NCBI GenBank assembly: GCA_034509735.1
Contig: JACGWO010000012.1
Location: 5,144,367 to 5,208,366 of the forward strand
Direction of reading: 5' to 3'
Source: Sesamum alatum
Lineage: Eukaryota > Streptophyta > Magnoliopsida > Lamiales > Pedaliaceae
DNA: 64,000 nucleotides
Shown here one piece after another: positions 49,373 through 59,358 of this stretch (positions are counted from its first letter, which is position 1; the number at the start of each line of letters is the position of its first letter). Both the position numbers and the translations under genes were made by a program. Below the pieces are notes generated by a model that was given only the letters and a program-made list of their open reading frames with translations, ran no database searches and had not been told where the DNA came from.

Positions 49373-51123
49373 CTAAAATTGCCCGCATGTCCCACAAGTG
49401 CGTCGGTGCCGTTGGCGCCGAGGTCTTCTTATTTCTTGACCCGCAATTTGTGTTGGCTCATCTTCCACATTATCATCATTATCAGCATTTATATGGAACC
49501 AACTTGACGATGTTCAAGAACTAGACTCCCCATAATCACGATATACACCAAATGATGGAAATGGAATTGATGAGATGTTATACTCTGGTGCATATGTTGA
49601 CTCATGCAAAGACCAAGGTCAAGATCAACCTGTCCAAAATAAGCTTGTTCACTTGGCATGTATGGAGCTGAATGAAATCATCACTTTGGGGGGTTTGAGG
49701 CACGTAGCAATCTTGATATAAATGTTGAGTATGTGCACTGTGGATGGACTAGCTATATCTGCTCCAACAGTATCATCACATCTAACTGAACTTGTAGACA
49801 TTCTGCTACTGCTTCTCCTTTTATCTGTGCGACGTGGACGGAGCATTATCTTGTGGCGCTGCTTGTTTTCAGGCTTATTCTCCGTCGGGATGATGAGAAA
49901 GCATTTCACGAATATGGACTATTCCGATGTCGACTCGGTCAAGCATTTGCAGAGCCTCTTCGAAAGTGGTTGGTCGAGGTCGCATACTTAATTGAAGGGA
50001 CTTTGCATATTGCTCTTGAACCAATTTTAAAATTAGGAATTAAAGGTAATAGAAAATGTGTGTAACATGAATTATGTTTTATTGCACAACATACCACATA
50101 TTGTCTACTTGGTGCATGTCTTGGTTGATAGCTACTCTCTACACGTCTATCAGTAGATGATGAGATGAATCGACGAGTTATTCTACCGTACCAATCCCAA
50201 TATCTATTTTCTATATCTCTTCTGTTGGAGAGGGGTGGTCGGTGGACAATCGTTTCATGTCGTCTATCCCATCTACTAATGTATATTGTGTGATAAGTCT
50301 CCCAGTCTGTGCCCCCCACGTGCTCTGCGGGAGATGTTATGGAGGCTCATGTCTCGACTGTCTGGAATTTGTGGAATGTCTTGCCTCATTTTGAATTGAC
50401 GAAACACTCGTTCGGGACGATGCATTTCCACAATGGCATAAAAGACTAGAGGACATGTTGATGTCCACAACTTGGGGTTGAACTCCTCTGAGTGGGCTAG
50501 AATGGTATCCGAGTTCATGTTGTACGACTGCCATAGAAACTTAAATAAAAGCAAAGATGTTAAATTAGTGGGTAATTAATATTCATAAATAAATATGCGT
50601 AATAATGAGTGTTGTATACCTGACCAGCCGTCATGCTATCTAGCATATCTCTAAATACCCGGACAGTCCACCGTATAGTGCGGGTGAAGTTGTGTTTTTT
50701 GTTCCACGTTGCACCATACGATGGTATTGGAAGGAGGTGATTATTATAAGTTTGTATTGGCCCCCATCGATACATGATCATCACCATAACTGGGTGTTAT
50801 TGGAGTGAGACGCGACCAAGCCCCAAATCTGTAAAATCATATAAGCTTCTTTCAAAAATAAAATATTGCAATAAGTTATAAATATTTAATGTTACCTGCA
50901 CTAACTGCAACGAGTCACCAATTTGGGCTTTGTCCTTGGTGCTGGCATTACACAATTCATGGTATAAAAATGCGAGCACAGCACTACCCCAGCTATAGTT
51001 TCGGGTGGTGCCGATATCCTCTAGTTTCTGTGCATATAGTAATGATACTAGATGCCCGGATGAATCGGGGAACATCTCCCCACCAAAAAGTATTAATAAC
51101 ATACAACGTGCATATTGTACAAC
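49373..51123 (-). pseudogene. Plant mobile domain (PMD, aminotransferase-like) gene, 5'-truncated
   Basis: Reading leftward: 'QYARCMLLILFGGEMFPDSS', 'LEDIGTTRNYSWGSAVLAFL', then 'RWGPIQTYNNHL', 'FLWQSYNMNSDTILAH', 'MHRPERVFRQFKMRQDIPQI' and 'GTDWETYHTIYISRWDRRHE' follow the plant mobile domain (PF10536; the MAIN/MAIL1 family). Introns are visible with GT-AG ends at 50829-50895 and 50540-50619 (phase 0, TAGQ/FLWQ), and probably one after about 50100. An Arg-rich tail with CGTC ends at a stop at 49373-49375. Frameshifts occur near 50319 and 50820. The N-terminal 150 or so residues of a usual PMD are missing, and homology starts abruptly near 51118. In Arabidopsis, PMD proteins act in the nucleus in gene and TE silencing; any role for this copy is inference. 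Confidence 0.83.
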
Positions 51124-51125
51124 AT

Positions 51126-52994
51126 TCGCAATGTAGGAATAATTTTCAAAAATAAAGATCATTTAATAGGAGCGGTGAAAGATCACTCGATACGACATGC
51201 ACAGCGTGGGTATGTGGTACTTGAGAGTACGCAAAAAAATGAAAAGTCATCTGTAAACATAGCACCCCAGGTACGTATCAATATTGTATAGTCGTCTATC
51301 ACTATCTTACTAGAAAGTGTATTGATCTTTTATTTTTTGCCTATTCAGATATGTGGTGTAGATGGGAGCTTCGAGGAGTAATAAAATCGAGAAAGGGGCG
51401 TTGTGAAATAACAAAATATGAGGGGGGGACCACACATATGTTGTTAACGATATGTCCCTTGAACATTGCAATTTAGACAGAAGGTATGCTGCTTCTTTAT
51501 TATTGGGGTAGGTAAAATGCGACCCCTCATATGGAATCAAGCATGTCATACAAACTTTGAAGGACCATACTACAGTTTGAAGATGGCCTGTGAAACAGTT
51601 TATGGCATTTCAGTTCGAAAGCTACCAAGTTACATGGGAGCTCTCCAGAAGTATAATTAAGGGACGACTGTTGAATGGGAGTATAAATACTTTCAGCGGT
51701 CAAGCAATGTATACGTGATAAAATATGTCTTCTGGGCATTCAAACCGTGTATTGAAGGGTTCCAATTCTGCCGCAATGTCATCAGTGTAGATGAAACACA
51801 CTTATACACAAATTACAAGCATAAAATATTGATTGCAGCTGCCATGGATATGAATCGATAGGTACTTCCTCTTACGTTTGCTATTGTCGATGAAGAATCC
51901 GAATTATCTTGGACCTGGTTTCTTCAAATGATGAGCAAACATATTATAAGAGGATGGTTTGGGATGTGCCTTATTTCTGACTGTCATGCCGGTCTCATTC
52001 GAGCAGTAAATGCAATTCTAGATTTTGTGCCACCTCAGAGAGTGCACAGATATTGCTTGAGGCACGTATGCCCTAAGTTCAATAGTTGCTACAAGAATGT
52101 GGAATTGAAAGCAACAACCGCTACAAGAATGTGGAATTGAAGGACCTTTGTTGGAGAGCTGCTTCTGAATATCAAATCAGAAAGTTCAATCGAACCATGG
52201 ACAAGATAAAGGCCCACAAGTTAGAAGCATTTGTGTACTTAGACCAGATTGAAAAGAAAAAATGGACAACTTCTCATGATGGCGGATGGCGGTGCAGAAT
52301 TCTTACAACCAACATGTCAGAGTGCATCAATGGAGTTCTGGAAGGGGCTCGCCGCTTGCTTGTGACTGTAATAGTGGAAATAATATTTTGCTCGTTCAGT
52401 CCACTATTTTTGTGAGAGGATGGCAAAGAGTAGTGTTATGTTAAGCAACAACCAACTATGGACGGACTTTGCATACAAATTGTTCCAATGTTGGTTCGAA
52501 AAAAGTGTTGAACATGCTGTGGCGAGATACAACCAGCATCAACAGTCTGCCTCAGTTGTAACAAAGCGTCAAACTGGACATGGATTCAACACTCATGTCG
52601 TCAAAATTGCTACACGAGAATGTTCATGTGGAAAATAGAGTCAATTTGGAATCCCGTGCTCGCATGCTCAAAAGGTATGCGTTGCATACAGAATTAATGT
52701 CGCATCAATGGTTAAGGACTAACAATTTAATGACTTACAGGAGAACATATTCTAAGTCTTTTTCATCCTTTGATGGCGGAAGATTATTGGGATGTTCGAC
52801 AATTTGAGTTGGTCCATGACACTACTCTGCGTGGCATCATTCGTCCTGGTAGAAGCCAAACATCACGTATTCATAACGAGATGGATTGGGCACATACGCG
52901 GGATAGGCACCAGTACCAACAAAGGGAGGATCATTCAAGACAAGCTGATGCATCGGTGAGGGGTCATAGAGATAATAATAATTATAATAGTTGA
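51126..52994 (+). pseudogene. MULE transposase, 5'-truncated and disrupted
   Basis: Homology starts in the MuDR N-terminal domain (VGIIFKNKDHLIGAVKDHSI, about 51129). An intron with GT-AG ends at 51271-51348 joins 'CKHSTP' to 'CRWELRGVIKSRKGRCEITK'. The catalytic core shows ISVDETHLYTNYKHKILIAA (first Asp) and LISDCHAGLIRAV (second Asp; usual Arg is Cys). 'NMSECINGVLEGAR' and the SWIM zinc-finger start ATRECSCGK follow. The tail is 'GRSQTSRIHNEMDWAHTRDR'. Stops at about 51658 and 51861, a frameshift near 51470, a 32-bp tandem duplication at 52088-52141 and a stop inside the SWIM finger (52636) inactivate it. It diverges from the PMD gene with almost no intergenic DNA. Confidence 0.88.
52088..52141 (+). 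repeat. 32-bp tandem duplication in MULE transposase
   Basis: 'gctacaagaatgtggaattg' occurs at 52088 and again at 52120, an offset of 32 bp. That is not a multiple of three, so it shifts the frame. It is a simple disabling mutation. Confidence 0.9.
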
Positions 52995-53175
52995 TTGTAT
53001 TTTATTCAATAAATTAATTTTAAATTTTTTTCGTAAAAATATAATTTTTTGTGTAAATATAAATTTTTAGGTGGTGTAATTTTTAAATTATTAGTTAAAA
53101 TCAAAATTGTGAAATTAAAATTAATGTTGCTGCCGTTAAAATTAAAATTGTAAGTATTAAAATAAAAAAAAAATA

Positions 53176-53328
53176 GAAGTCGAACTCAACGAGTTCGACT
53201 TCTATTTAAAAATTTAAAAAAATAAAATAGGAAGTCAAACCAGGGAGTTCGACTTCCACCATTTTTGTTAATATGTATTATAGATTTTTTTAATTTTTTT
53301 ATTTTAATATTATTATATTAAATAAACC
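53176..53328 (-). repeat. MULE right TIR with palindromic 27-mers
   Basis: Palindromes at 53176-53202 (GAAGTCGAACTC-aac-GAGTTCGACTTC) and 53231-53257, 55 bp apart, followed by the outer AT-rich TIR to 53328. Mirrors the left TIR. Confidence 0.85.
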
Positions 53329-53338
53329 TAAACTTACT

Positions 53339-54367
53339 TGCACCAGCACTACTAATCTGAATACAAGATCCTTCCACTCCTTTTTACCAATTTTTGCGTT
53401 GCATGAAGTGACTTCCAAGTGCAATTCTTTCAGGAATCGACTATGAAAATACTGAACAGTATGAGTCATATCACATCACTATAGTGTAGATCAACTACAG
53501 ACTAATCTTCACGGTTGGGCGTTTTTCACACTCGATGCATATCCAAAACCAAATGTCAATGTCTTAATATGGAGAATAGTTATAAAGGTTGACACTACTT
53601 TGTTGATAACAAATTCCTAGAGTCTCATAGCTCCACCAGGATTTAAGAATAGTTCTATTGAGATGAGGATTAATCATACATATACACGAAACATGTCTAG
53701 CATACAGAGTTATATTGATGAGAGCTTAAGCAAAAGCCAGAACAGATAATACATATCATTGATTTGAATAGTAGAGGGAACAAGAAAAATATTCCCAAAA
53801 CAAAGAAAGGCCCTTAGGGGAGCTGATTAATTTCAAACCAGATGAATCTATCATTCGTAAAATCCTGTTTAATTTATTCTCGAGTCCTTCTGACTCACAT
53901 TGTCATCACAACTTGTCCTGCTACTAGAGAGCCAATGCAATTGGACAGAATTTGGAAGATACGAGACCCTTTTTGCCCATCTGTTGTCCTTCAAGTGGAG
54001 ATATACATATATATATATTATAGGATCTTGATGTAACATGCATTGTTTGTTTACAAATACCCTGGAACGCAATGGGAAAACTACTTAGTTTATCATCAAA
54101 TAGGAATAATTTCAAATGATTTAGTCACGTTTTATATAATTGTGCGTAATGCCATATTAACCACATTCTTGAAATTCAATGTTGAAGTGTGGAAGCTAAT
54201 TCTACATTTACACTATGGCGAGCTTTGACCGGAAATTTTTTTGGCATTCATAACTTCAATATTGCTAGGGATTTTTTTGTAAATTTAATACAATTACAAA
54301 TACACCCTAGTTATTGTAGTTTTATGATTATTTTATTCTAGTAAAGAGAACATGAATGACTATGGAC
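53339..54367. other. Intergenic, nothing recognised
   Basis: About 1 kb with a mixed base composition and short frames only (for example 53842-54036). It may be old genic or TE sequence; I cannot support a call. Confidence 0.5.
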
Positions 54368-56400
54368 TGTTAGAATAGGTGATCAGAAAGCCAATTAGAT
54401 TGGTTGTGTTGGGAACTATTCATCCATCTTTATCAAAGTAATATTATACTGATGAATGGAGTAAGTATTCACTATTGACTTAAGTGTTTGTAGTGCTTAC
54501 TACTTATATTGAACAGCGTTTCAATATCACACCAAATGCCTGCAGACCGAATGGTTAAACTCGTAGAGTTGGGTTGTCCATAGGTTGGCGGCTATGAAAC
54601 CAACTCTTGAAGTTGGTCTGAAACATTCCAAGTCAAGGACCTCGAGACTGGATATCGTCCTATAAAGACTTTCACTAAGTATTTCATTCAGTTGGTGATT
54701 GTCGTCGTCCTATAGAGACTTGCACTAAGTATTGCATTCAGTGGTGAGTGTCGAGTTCCGTCGGTGATAGACGCAGGTCGTCTATGCAATTTAGTAGGTT
54801 GGTTGAAAAGGTAGTCGATTGATTGAATTGACTCACGGGAATCGTCATATGGAAGCCTTAGAGGCCTGGTTGGTATGACAGGAATTCCCAATTTCAAGAG
54901 TATGTGATTAGTCCTCAAACTTGAGGAATCATGGTACTCACATGCATAAGAAGATTGTATCTCTGATCTGGTGAGCGGTCACTGTATCATATGGTATGGT
55001 CATTATAAGCCTTGTCCAGTGCAGTCAGAGTATGCAACAAGGACAGTTGATTCTACGAAAAGATATGTCCACCATTATAATTGTGACAACGAGATCTCCT
55101 ATGCGCTTTGAGATGGTTTAGACTATGAAAGTCTATGACCATGCAATTGATTGAGTGGGAAGGGATTTCCTGTTGTTTAATAGAGTAAACGCATCTCGCG
55201 TATGAAGCATAGATGTCTAATAAAGGATGGAAACCGACTCTCAATTCCATGCCCTAGACTAAGGCCGGGAGACGATTGACAGTAGTACAGTACCCGTATG
55301 GAACTCCATGCCTAAATGTTCACGCACCTATTAACCTAGTCTCTAGTGCCATGGATTGTTGTTAGACGGTCATCCATTGTAACAGGTTATTTTTGGTAAT
55401 TGGTTAATTAAAAATAATTAATTAAATTTAATTTAATTAATTACACTGGATGTAAACACAAGTCTACCTGAGTGTGAACCTAAAGACTAACACACAAATC
55501 ACTGGGAAGTGAGAAAAATATTTGGTATCAGTTCCGAAAGATGTGAATTAATTAACCGGATTCAATTAATTCATGGAAAGAATAAATGATTGAATCATTT
55601 ATCGGAAGCATGCACTGGAAGTATGATCCAAAACTTGGTTAATTAAATCAGTTTAAATTAATTGGATTAATTAAAAGAAGCTTGAGCTAATTAAAAAGTG
55701 GATTGAATTTATTAATTAATTAGTAGATGGGCTTGTCTAATTAATGGATTGAATTCATTAATTAGATTGAAAGAAAAATAATCAGATGGAATAATTATGT
55801 TTGTTTGGGCTTAATCAATTAAGTGGATTGGATTTATTTAATTAATTAAGTGTATTTGGGCTTGTGAGTATTTAATTAGAGTAAATATTCACTTGTTTTT
55901 ATGTTGGGCATTTTATTTAATTAAATTAAATAATAAGCCCAACAAAAGTAGTAATTGATCTCAAAATTTATTTGGACAAATTAATCGAACCTAGCCTAGC
56001 CCATGTTGACCTTGTCTAGGTCAACTTGCCTTGTCTTATAGAAGAGAAAATCGGTTGCAAAGCATTTTGGAGGCGAAAATTCAAATTTGAGAAGGTGGTG
56101 GAGAGATTATCGGGAAGTAGAGATATGGAAGTTACCTAGAAGACTAGGTCTTCCTTCTTTTTCTCCCAACTTCATTCCGACTCTTCCAAAACACTTCTCA
56201 TCTCTTAGGGCCGATTTTTCTTCTCTCTTTCACACAAAAATTTTGCCCATCTCTCCCCCTCTCCAAACATTAAGTTCTTCTTAGTTTAGAACCAAGTCAA
56301 GAACAATGTAGATCAAAAATACACTAATCGATAGTGTAATTTTTCGATCCCTCTTCGATGGATTCAATTCTTGCTAGCACGAAAACGGATCTCACAACTC
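54368..56400 (+). mobile_element. Diverged Copia-type LTR (solo or truncated)
   Basis: It starts TGTTAGAATAGGTGA like the Copia LTR at 1453. It keeps colinear patches: 'gactcacgggaa' near 54830, 'cctagtctctagtgccatgg' near 55337, 'agacggtcatccat' near 55363 and 'gctagcacga' near 56373. Between patches it is diverged, so it belongs to a related but distinct family. No PBS, internal domains or second LTR follow. The 3' boundary near 56400 is approximate and no target duplication was found. Confidence 0.7.
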
Positions 56401-57160
56401 CATTGTGGTGTGGATATGGGTTTCGATATGGATTGTTGGGTTTTTTTGCCCATGTTCCTAAAGCTTCTGACCCAACACTAGAAGGCTTGGCCCATCCCTT
56501 CAGCCCATAAGGACTAAATCCGACCCGTTTTCTCTTCATCCATAAAAGATGACTTCTTCTCATTTGTTGAAACCCTAAAGTCTCTTCCTCTTTCATCTTC
56601 AATGGTGTCTCCTCGTCTCTCTCTCTCAATCTCCCTTGAATCCGCTAGCCCCTCTTCCCTATGTCGCCGGAATTGATGCCTTCATCAAGGCTCTTCTTCT
56701 TCTTCTCTATAAATACGCCTCCATGGGTATTCCTCCAAGATAAGCTTAAGATCCCCTTTTCTCCTTTCTTCTTCTCTTTGTGCTCTCTCTGATTGAGTTC
56801 TTTGTGAACAGCCTTTGTGATGACTTTGTAGTCCTTTATGGACTGTGTCTTGGTGAAGTCCTTTGTGGACAGTGCTCTTCGTGAGGTCTTGTTGTGGATA
56901 AAGCCTGTATGGCGATTGGGCCAAAGCAACCGTGTTGTGGTTGCCGGAGTTTTTGGGCCCTTTGGGATCCATCGCATCTGAGCATCTCAGTTGACCTCTA
57001 TATATATATATATATATTGTTATCTTACTAACTCTGTGTTGTTTCTCTATTTTTGTATATTCTGCATATTTCCCGAATCTGTAATTTAAAAGGGTTCCGT
57101 AAACCTATCCCCATTGTAATAGCTATTTGATTAGTAATGTGTATCTTCGATCCTTTTTGG
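56401..57160. other. Unassigned, promoter-like stretch
   Basis: It contains TATAAATA near 56707 after a CT-rich tract, and an (AT)n run at about 57000-57018. It could be another LTR fragment (TGTTGGG near 56429) or an old 5' gene region. The ORFs on the minus strand are shadows of the CT-rich tract. Confidence 0.4.
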
Positions 57161-57559
57161 GCTCACTGGAAGACTTAAAAAGTCCAACATGGATTTTAGA
57201 AAATTGCCACAAAGTCCGTTACATAATCTTTTTGTAAATTTATCTTTTTCTTATAAAAACTTATAATTTTGTAACGGGTTTAAGATAAAATTTGTAACGA
57301 GTTTTGAAATTTGACTTCCCACCAAATTTTCAATTTATGCGCTAACAATTTCCATCTGAAAGGGTTTGGTATTGGAACTTTTAAAATTATTATGTTCTAA
57401 AACTTAGATTTCCCCCCAAATTTTGAATTTACTGCAAAAAAATAATTTAATTTGAGAGGGGTTTAGAAAAGATCCCATGTCAAAGTTTTAAATCCCTCCA
57501 AAATTTTGATTTTTCCGCCAAAATAACGGGTTTAGGGACGAGGCACGTTCTAAAAAAAA

Positions 57560-57965
57560 TTAGTTAGAAATATTTTTATTATATATATCAACACAAATTC
57601 ATTACATAACATATAAAATAGGTATACAACCACTAACACTATATATTCCATTGTCGTTTTCTTCTATCTCGTAATCCTTGAAGCTATCTTTGTCCTCCTC
57701 GTCCTCTTCACTGTTATCGGGTTGTGTATTGGGCAAACGAGATTTTTTGGCTCCCTATTGAAGTGCTACAGAAAGATCAACGAAAAGTTGTATGCCGGCC
57801 AACATGAGTAGGTCTGGCCATATCGGTTGTGCGACGCAAACCCATACGTGCACAAACCTAGTCTTACATAACGAGGCTCCAATGCGAAATCAGGATGTGC
57901 CCGTCGAAATGCTTCTAGACCTCGACATCGTACAGATGTTATTGTAAAATAAGTCCCTTAAAAGT
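57560..57965 (-). pseudogene. CACTA transposase (TNP2-type) C-terminal fragment
   Basis: On the minus strand, about 57760-57960 reads 'LEAFRRAHPDFALEPRYVRL', 'GLCTYGF' and 'YGQTYSCWPAYN'. This is the unmistakable 'RNVRLGLCTDGF...YSCWPV' block of TNP2 (En/Spm) transposase. An acidic stretch (EDEEDKDSFKD) lies near 57690. Frame changes are present. A possible CACTGGAA terminus at 57164 with 'taacggg' repeats at 57270-57540 may be the end of the parent element, but this is tentative. Confidence 0.75.
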
Positions 57966-58227
57966 GATTATTCAGTACGTGTGAATATATAAATTGGATC
58001 ATGCATGTATGACAAAATTCAACTAACCAACATAAGCAAATTAAGTCTTTTTTTTTTTTTGTAGAAAATTATATTCTTTTACACAATTCAATCAATATTA
58101 TATGCACAATTAATAATATCAAGATAAAATTTTAAAGTTAAAAATTATTTTCAAATAGCGCTTCTTTGTCCATCTTCAAGCAATAAGAGCATAATGTCAA
58201 TATTTTCACTACATCACATTATTTATT
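57966..58227. other. AT-rich spacer
   Basis: No feature seen. Confidence 0.5.
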
Positions 58228-58500
58228 TTAAGATTAAAGGCAATTTTCGTCCATTACTTTAGCCAAATTTCATTTTAGTCCCGTAACTTCTTAGGGTTAT
58301 ATTTTAGTATTCTAATTATTTAAAATGCCCAATTTTGGGATACTATTGGCCGAAAATTGTGCAAAGCTACCCAAAATGGCACATGGCCATCACGTGATAT
58401 TTTAAATTGGGGGTATCATTTTGATTGATCAAAATGTCATTACATGGCAATGATATGGAATTTAACAAAAAAAAGAAAATGATGTAGATTCCTTATCCAC
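58228..58500. mobile_element. MITE fragment related to 47032-47618
   Basis: One arm only: 'ttaaaggcaattttcgtcca', 'tcattttagtcccgtaactt' and 'catcacgtgata' follow the pattern of the 585-bp MITE. The matching second arm is not apparent. Probably truncated. Confidence 0.55.
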
Positions 58501-58635
58501 ATTAGCGGATGGCATGGAATTAGGGGGAAAACAACATTAGTTGGTTTTATAAGTGCAGCCCTAGCTCCATTTGCCCCAAATCGAAAAAAGCCTTAAAATC
58601 TCCATTTCTGCGAAGAACCCTAAAAATCGAAGACC

Positions 58636-58804
58636 AATGTCCATGGTGACGAGCTCCATGGAGTGCATTTGTGGCAGACCGACTATGATGTTACGTCGTG
58701 GACGACATATGGTGACGAGCTCCATGGAGTACAGTTGTGGCGGACCGACTATGATGTTACTTCTTGGACGAAAGAATCCAGGTAGGAGGTTTCTGTCATA
58801 TTGA
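58636..58804 (+). pseudogene. GRF-type zinc-finger ORF with duplicated finger
   Basis: The ATG at 58636 (MSMVTSSMECICG) opens a short frame. The spacing of CICG/SCG, then PTMM and NPGRRFLSY, resembles the GRF zinc finger (CxCG...TSWT...NPGRRFxxC) of plant TE-linked proteins. The TSWT part is in another frame, and the last Cys is lost, so small indels have damaged it. A 66-bp unit is tandemly duplicated (58643 and 58709), doubling the first half of the finger. It lies just right of a MITE fragment. Confidence 0.55.
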
Positions 58805-58929
58805 AATTACAAGGTAAAATATTTGCTAATTTAGTTTAAAATTCTAGGCTTGAAGATGAAATTTTGGTGTTTTTTCGCTAGAGAGGAGGCTGTAGGTTCT
58901 TTTCATGAGGGGACCCTCCACTGTGTGAA

Positions 58930-59358
58930 AGAGCTACGGCTACAACTACCTCCCCTGAGTTTTGTCATAATTACAAATACTCCCTCGTTGTTTAAAAAAT
59001 TATAAATAGCCCCCTGAGGTTTGTAACCGTCTAGAAAATAACTCATTTTCATCCATTTTTATAGGTGAACTGATCAAAATGCCCTTATGCATTTTATTTA
59101 ATTTTTAAAATTCTTTGAATTTTTTTGGACTATAATGCACATGGAGAGGTTCTTAAGTTTTTTACACAGAGAAGTTAATAATGCAATTTGCCTCAACTGA
59201 CTTTTCTATAATTTAACAAAAAAATCAAGGACAAAATAGTCATTTTTGGGCCTTTGGTTGAAAATTACAAACCTCAGGGGGGGATTTATAATTTTTCAAA
59301 CAACAAGGGGTATTTGTAATTATGTCAAACTTCAAGGGAGGTAGATGTAATTTACCCA
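58930..59358. mobile_element. TIR-type MITE, second copy, about 430 bp
   Basis: Same family as 21508-21934, in inverted orientation. The left arm is 'caactacctcccctgagttt', 'cataattacaaatactccct'; the right arm complements to 'gggtaaattacatctacctc'. Internal text such as 'cataagggcattttg' (reverse complement here) is shared. It lacks a few terminal bases at the left end. Confidence 0.78.

Larger units (their letters stand above)
49010..53328. mobile_element. Mutator-like element (MULE), 4.3 kb, with PMD and transposase genes
   Basis: The terminal inverted repeats extend about 110 bp. The left starts GGCTTAATTAATATAATAAT, and the right, complemented, starts GGTTTATTTAATATAATAAT. Both run on to 'atggtggaagtcgaactc'. 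Flanks TAAATTTACT (49000-49009) and TAAACTTACT (53329-53338) form a 10-bp direct repeat with one mismatch, in the range of MULE target duplications. Inside, a PMD-family gene reads leftward and a MULE transposase reads rightward. Both are disrupted and cut at their 5' ends, so the copy is presumably non-autonomous. Confidence 0.88.

Noticed and set aside
56685..56977. Minus-strand Lys/Glu-rich ORFs at 56.6-57.0 kb
   Set aside because: Antisense of a CT-rich, promoter-like tract; low complexity.
57164..57171. CACTGGAA as the end of a second CACTA element
   Set aside because: Fits the nearby TNP2 fragment, but no partner end or target duplication was found, so not called as an element.
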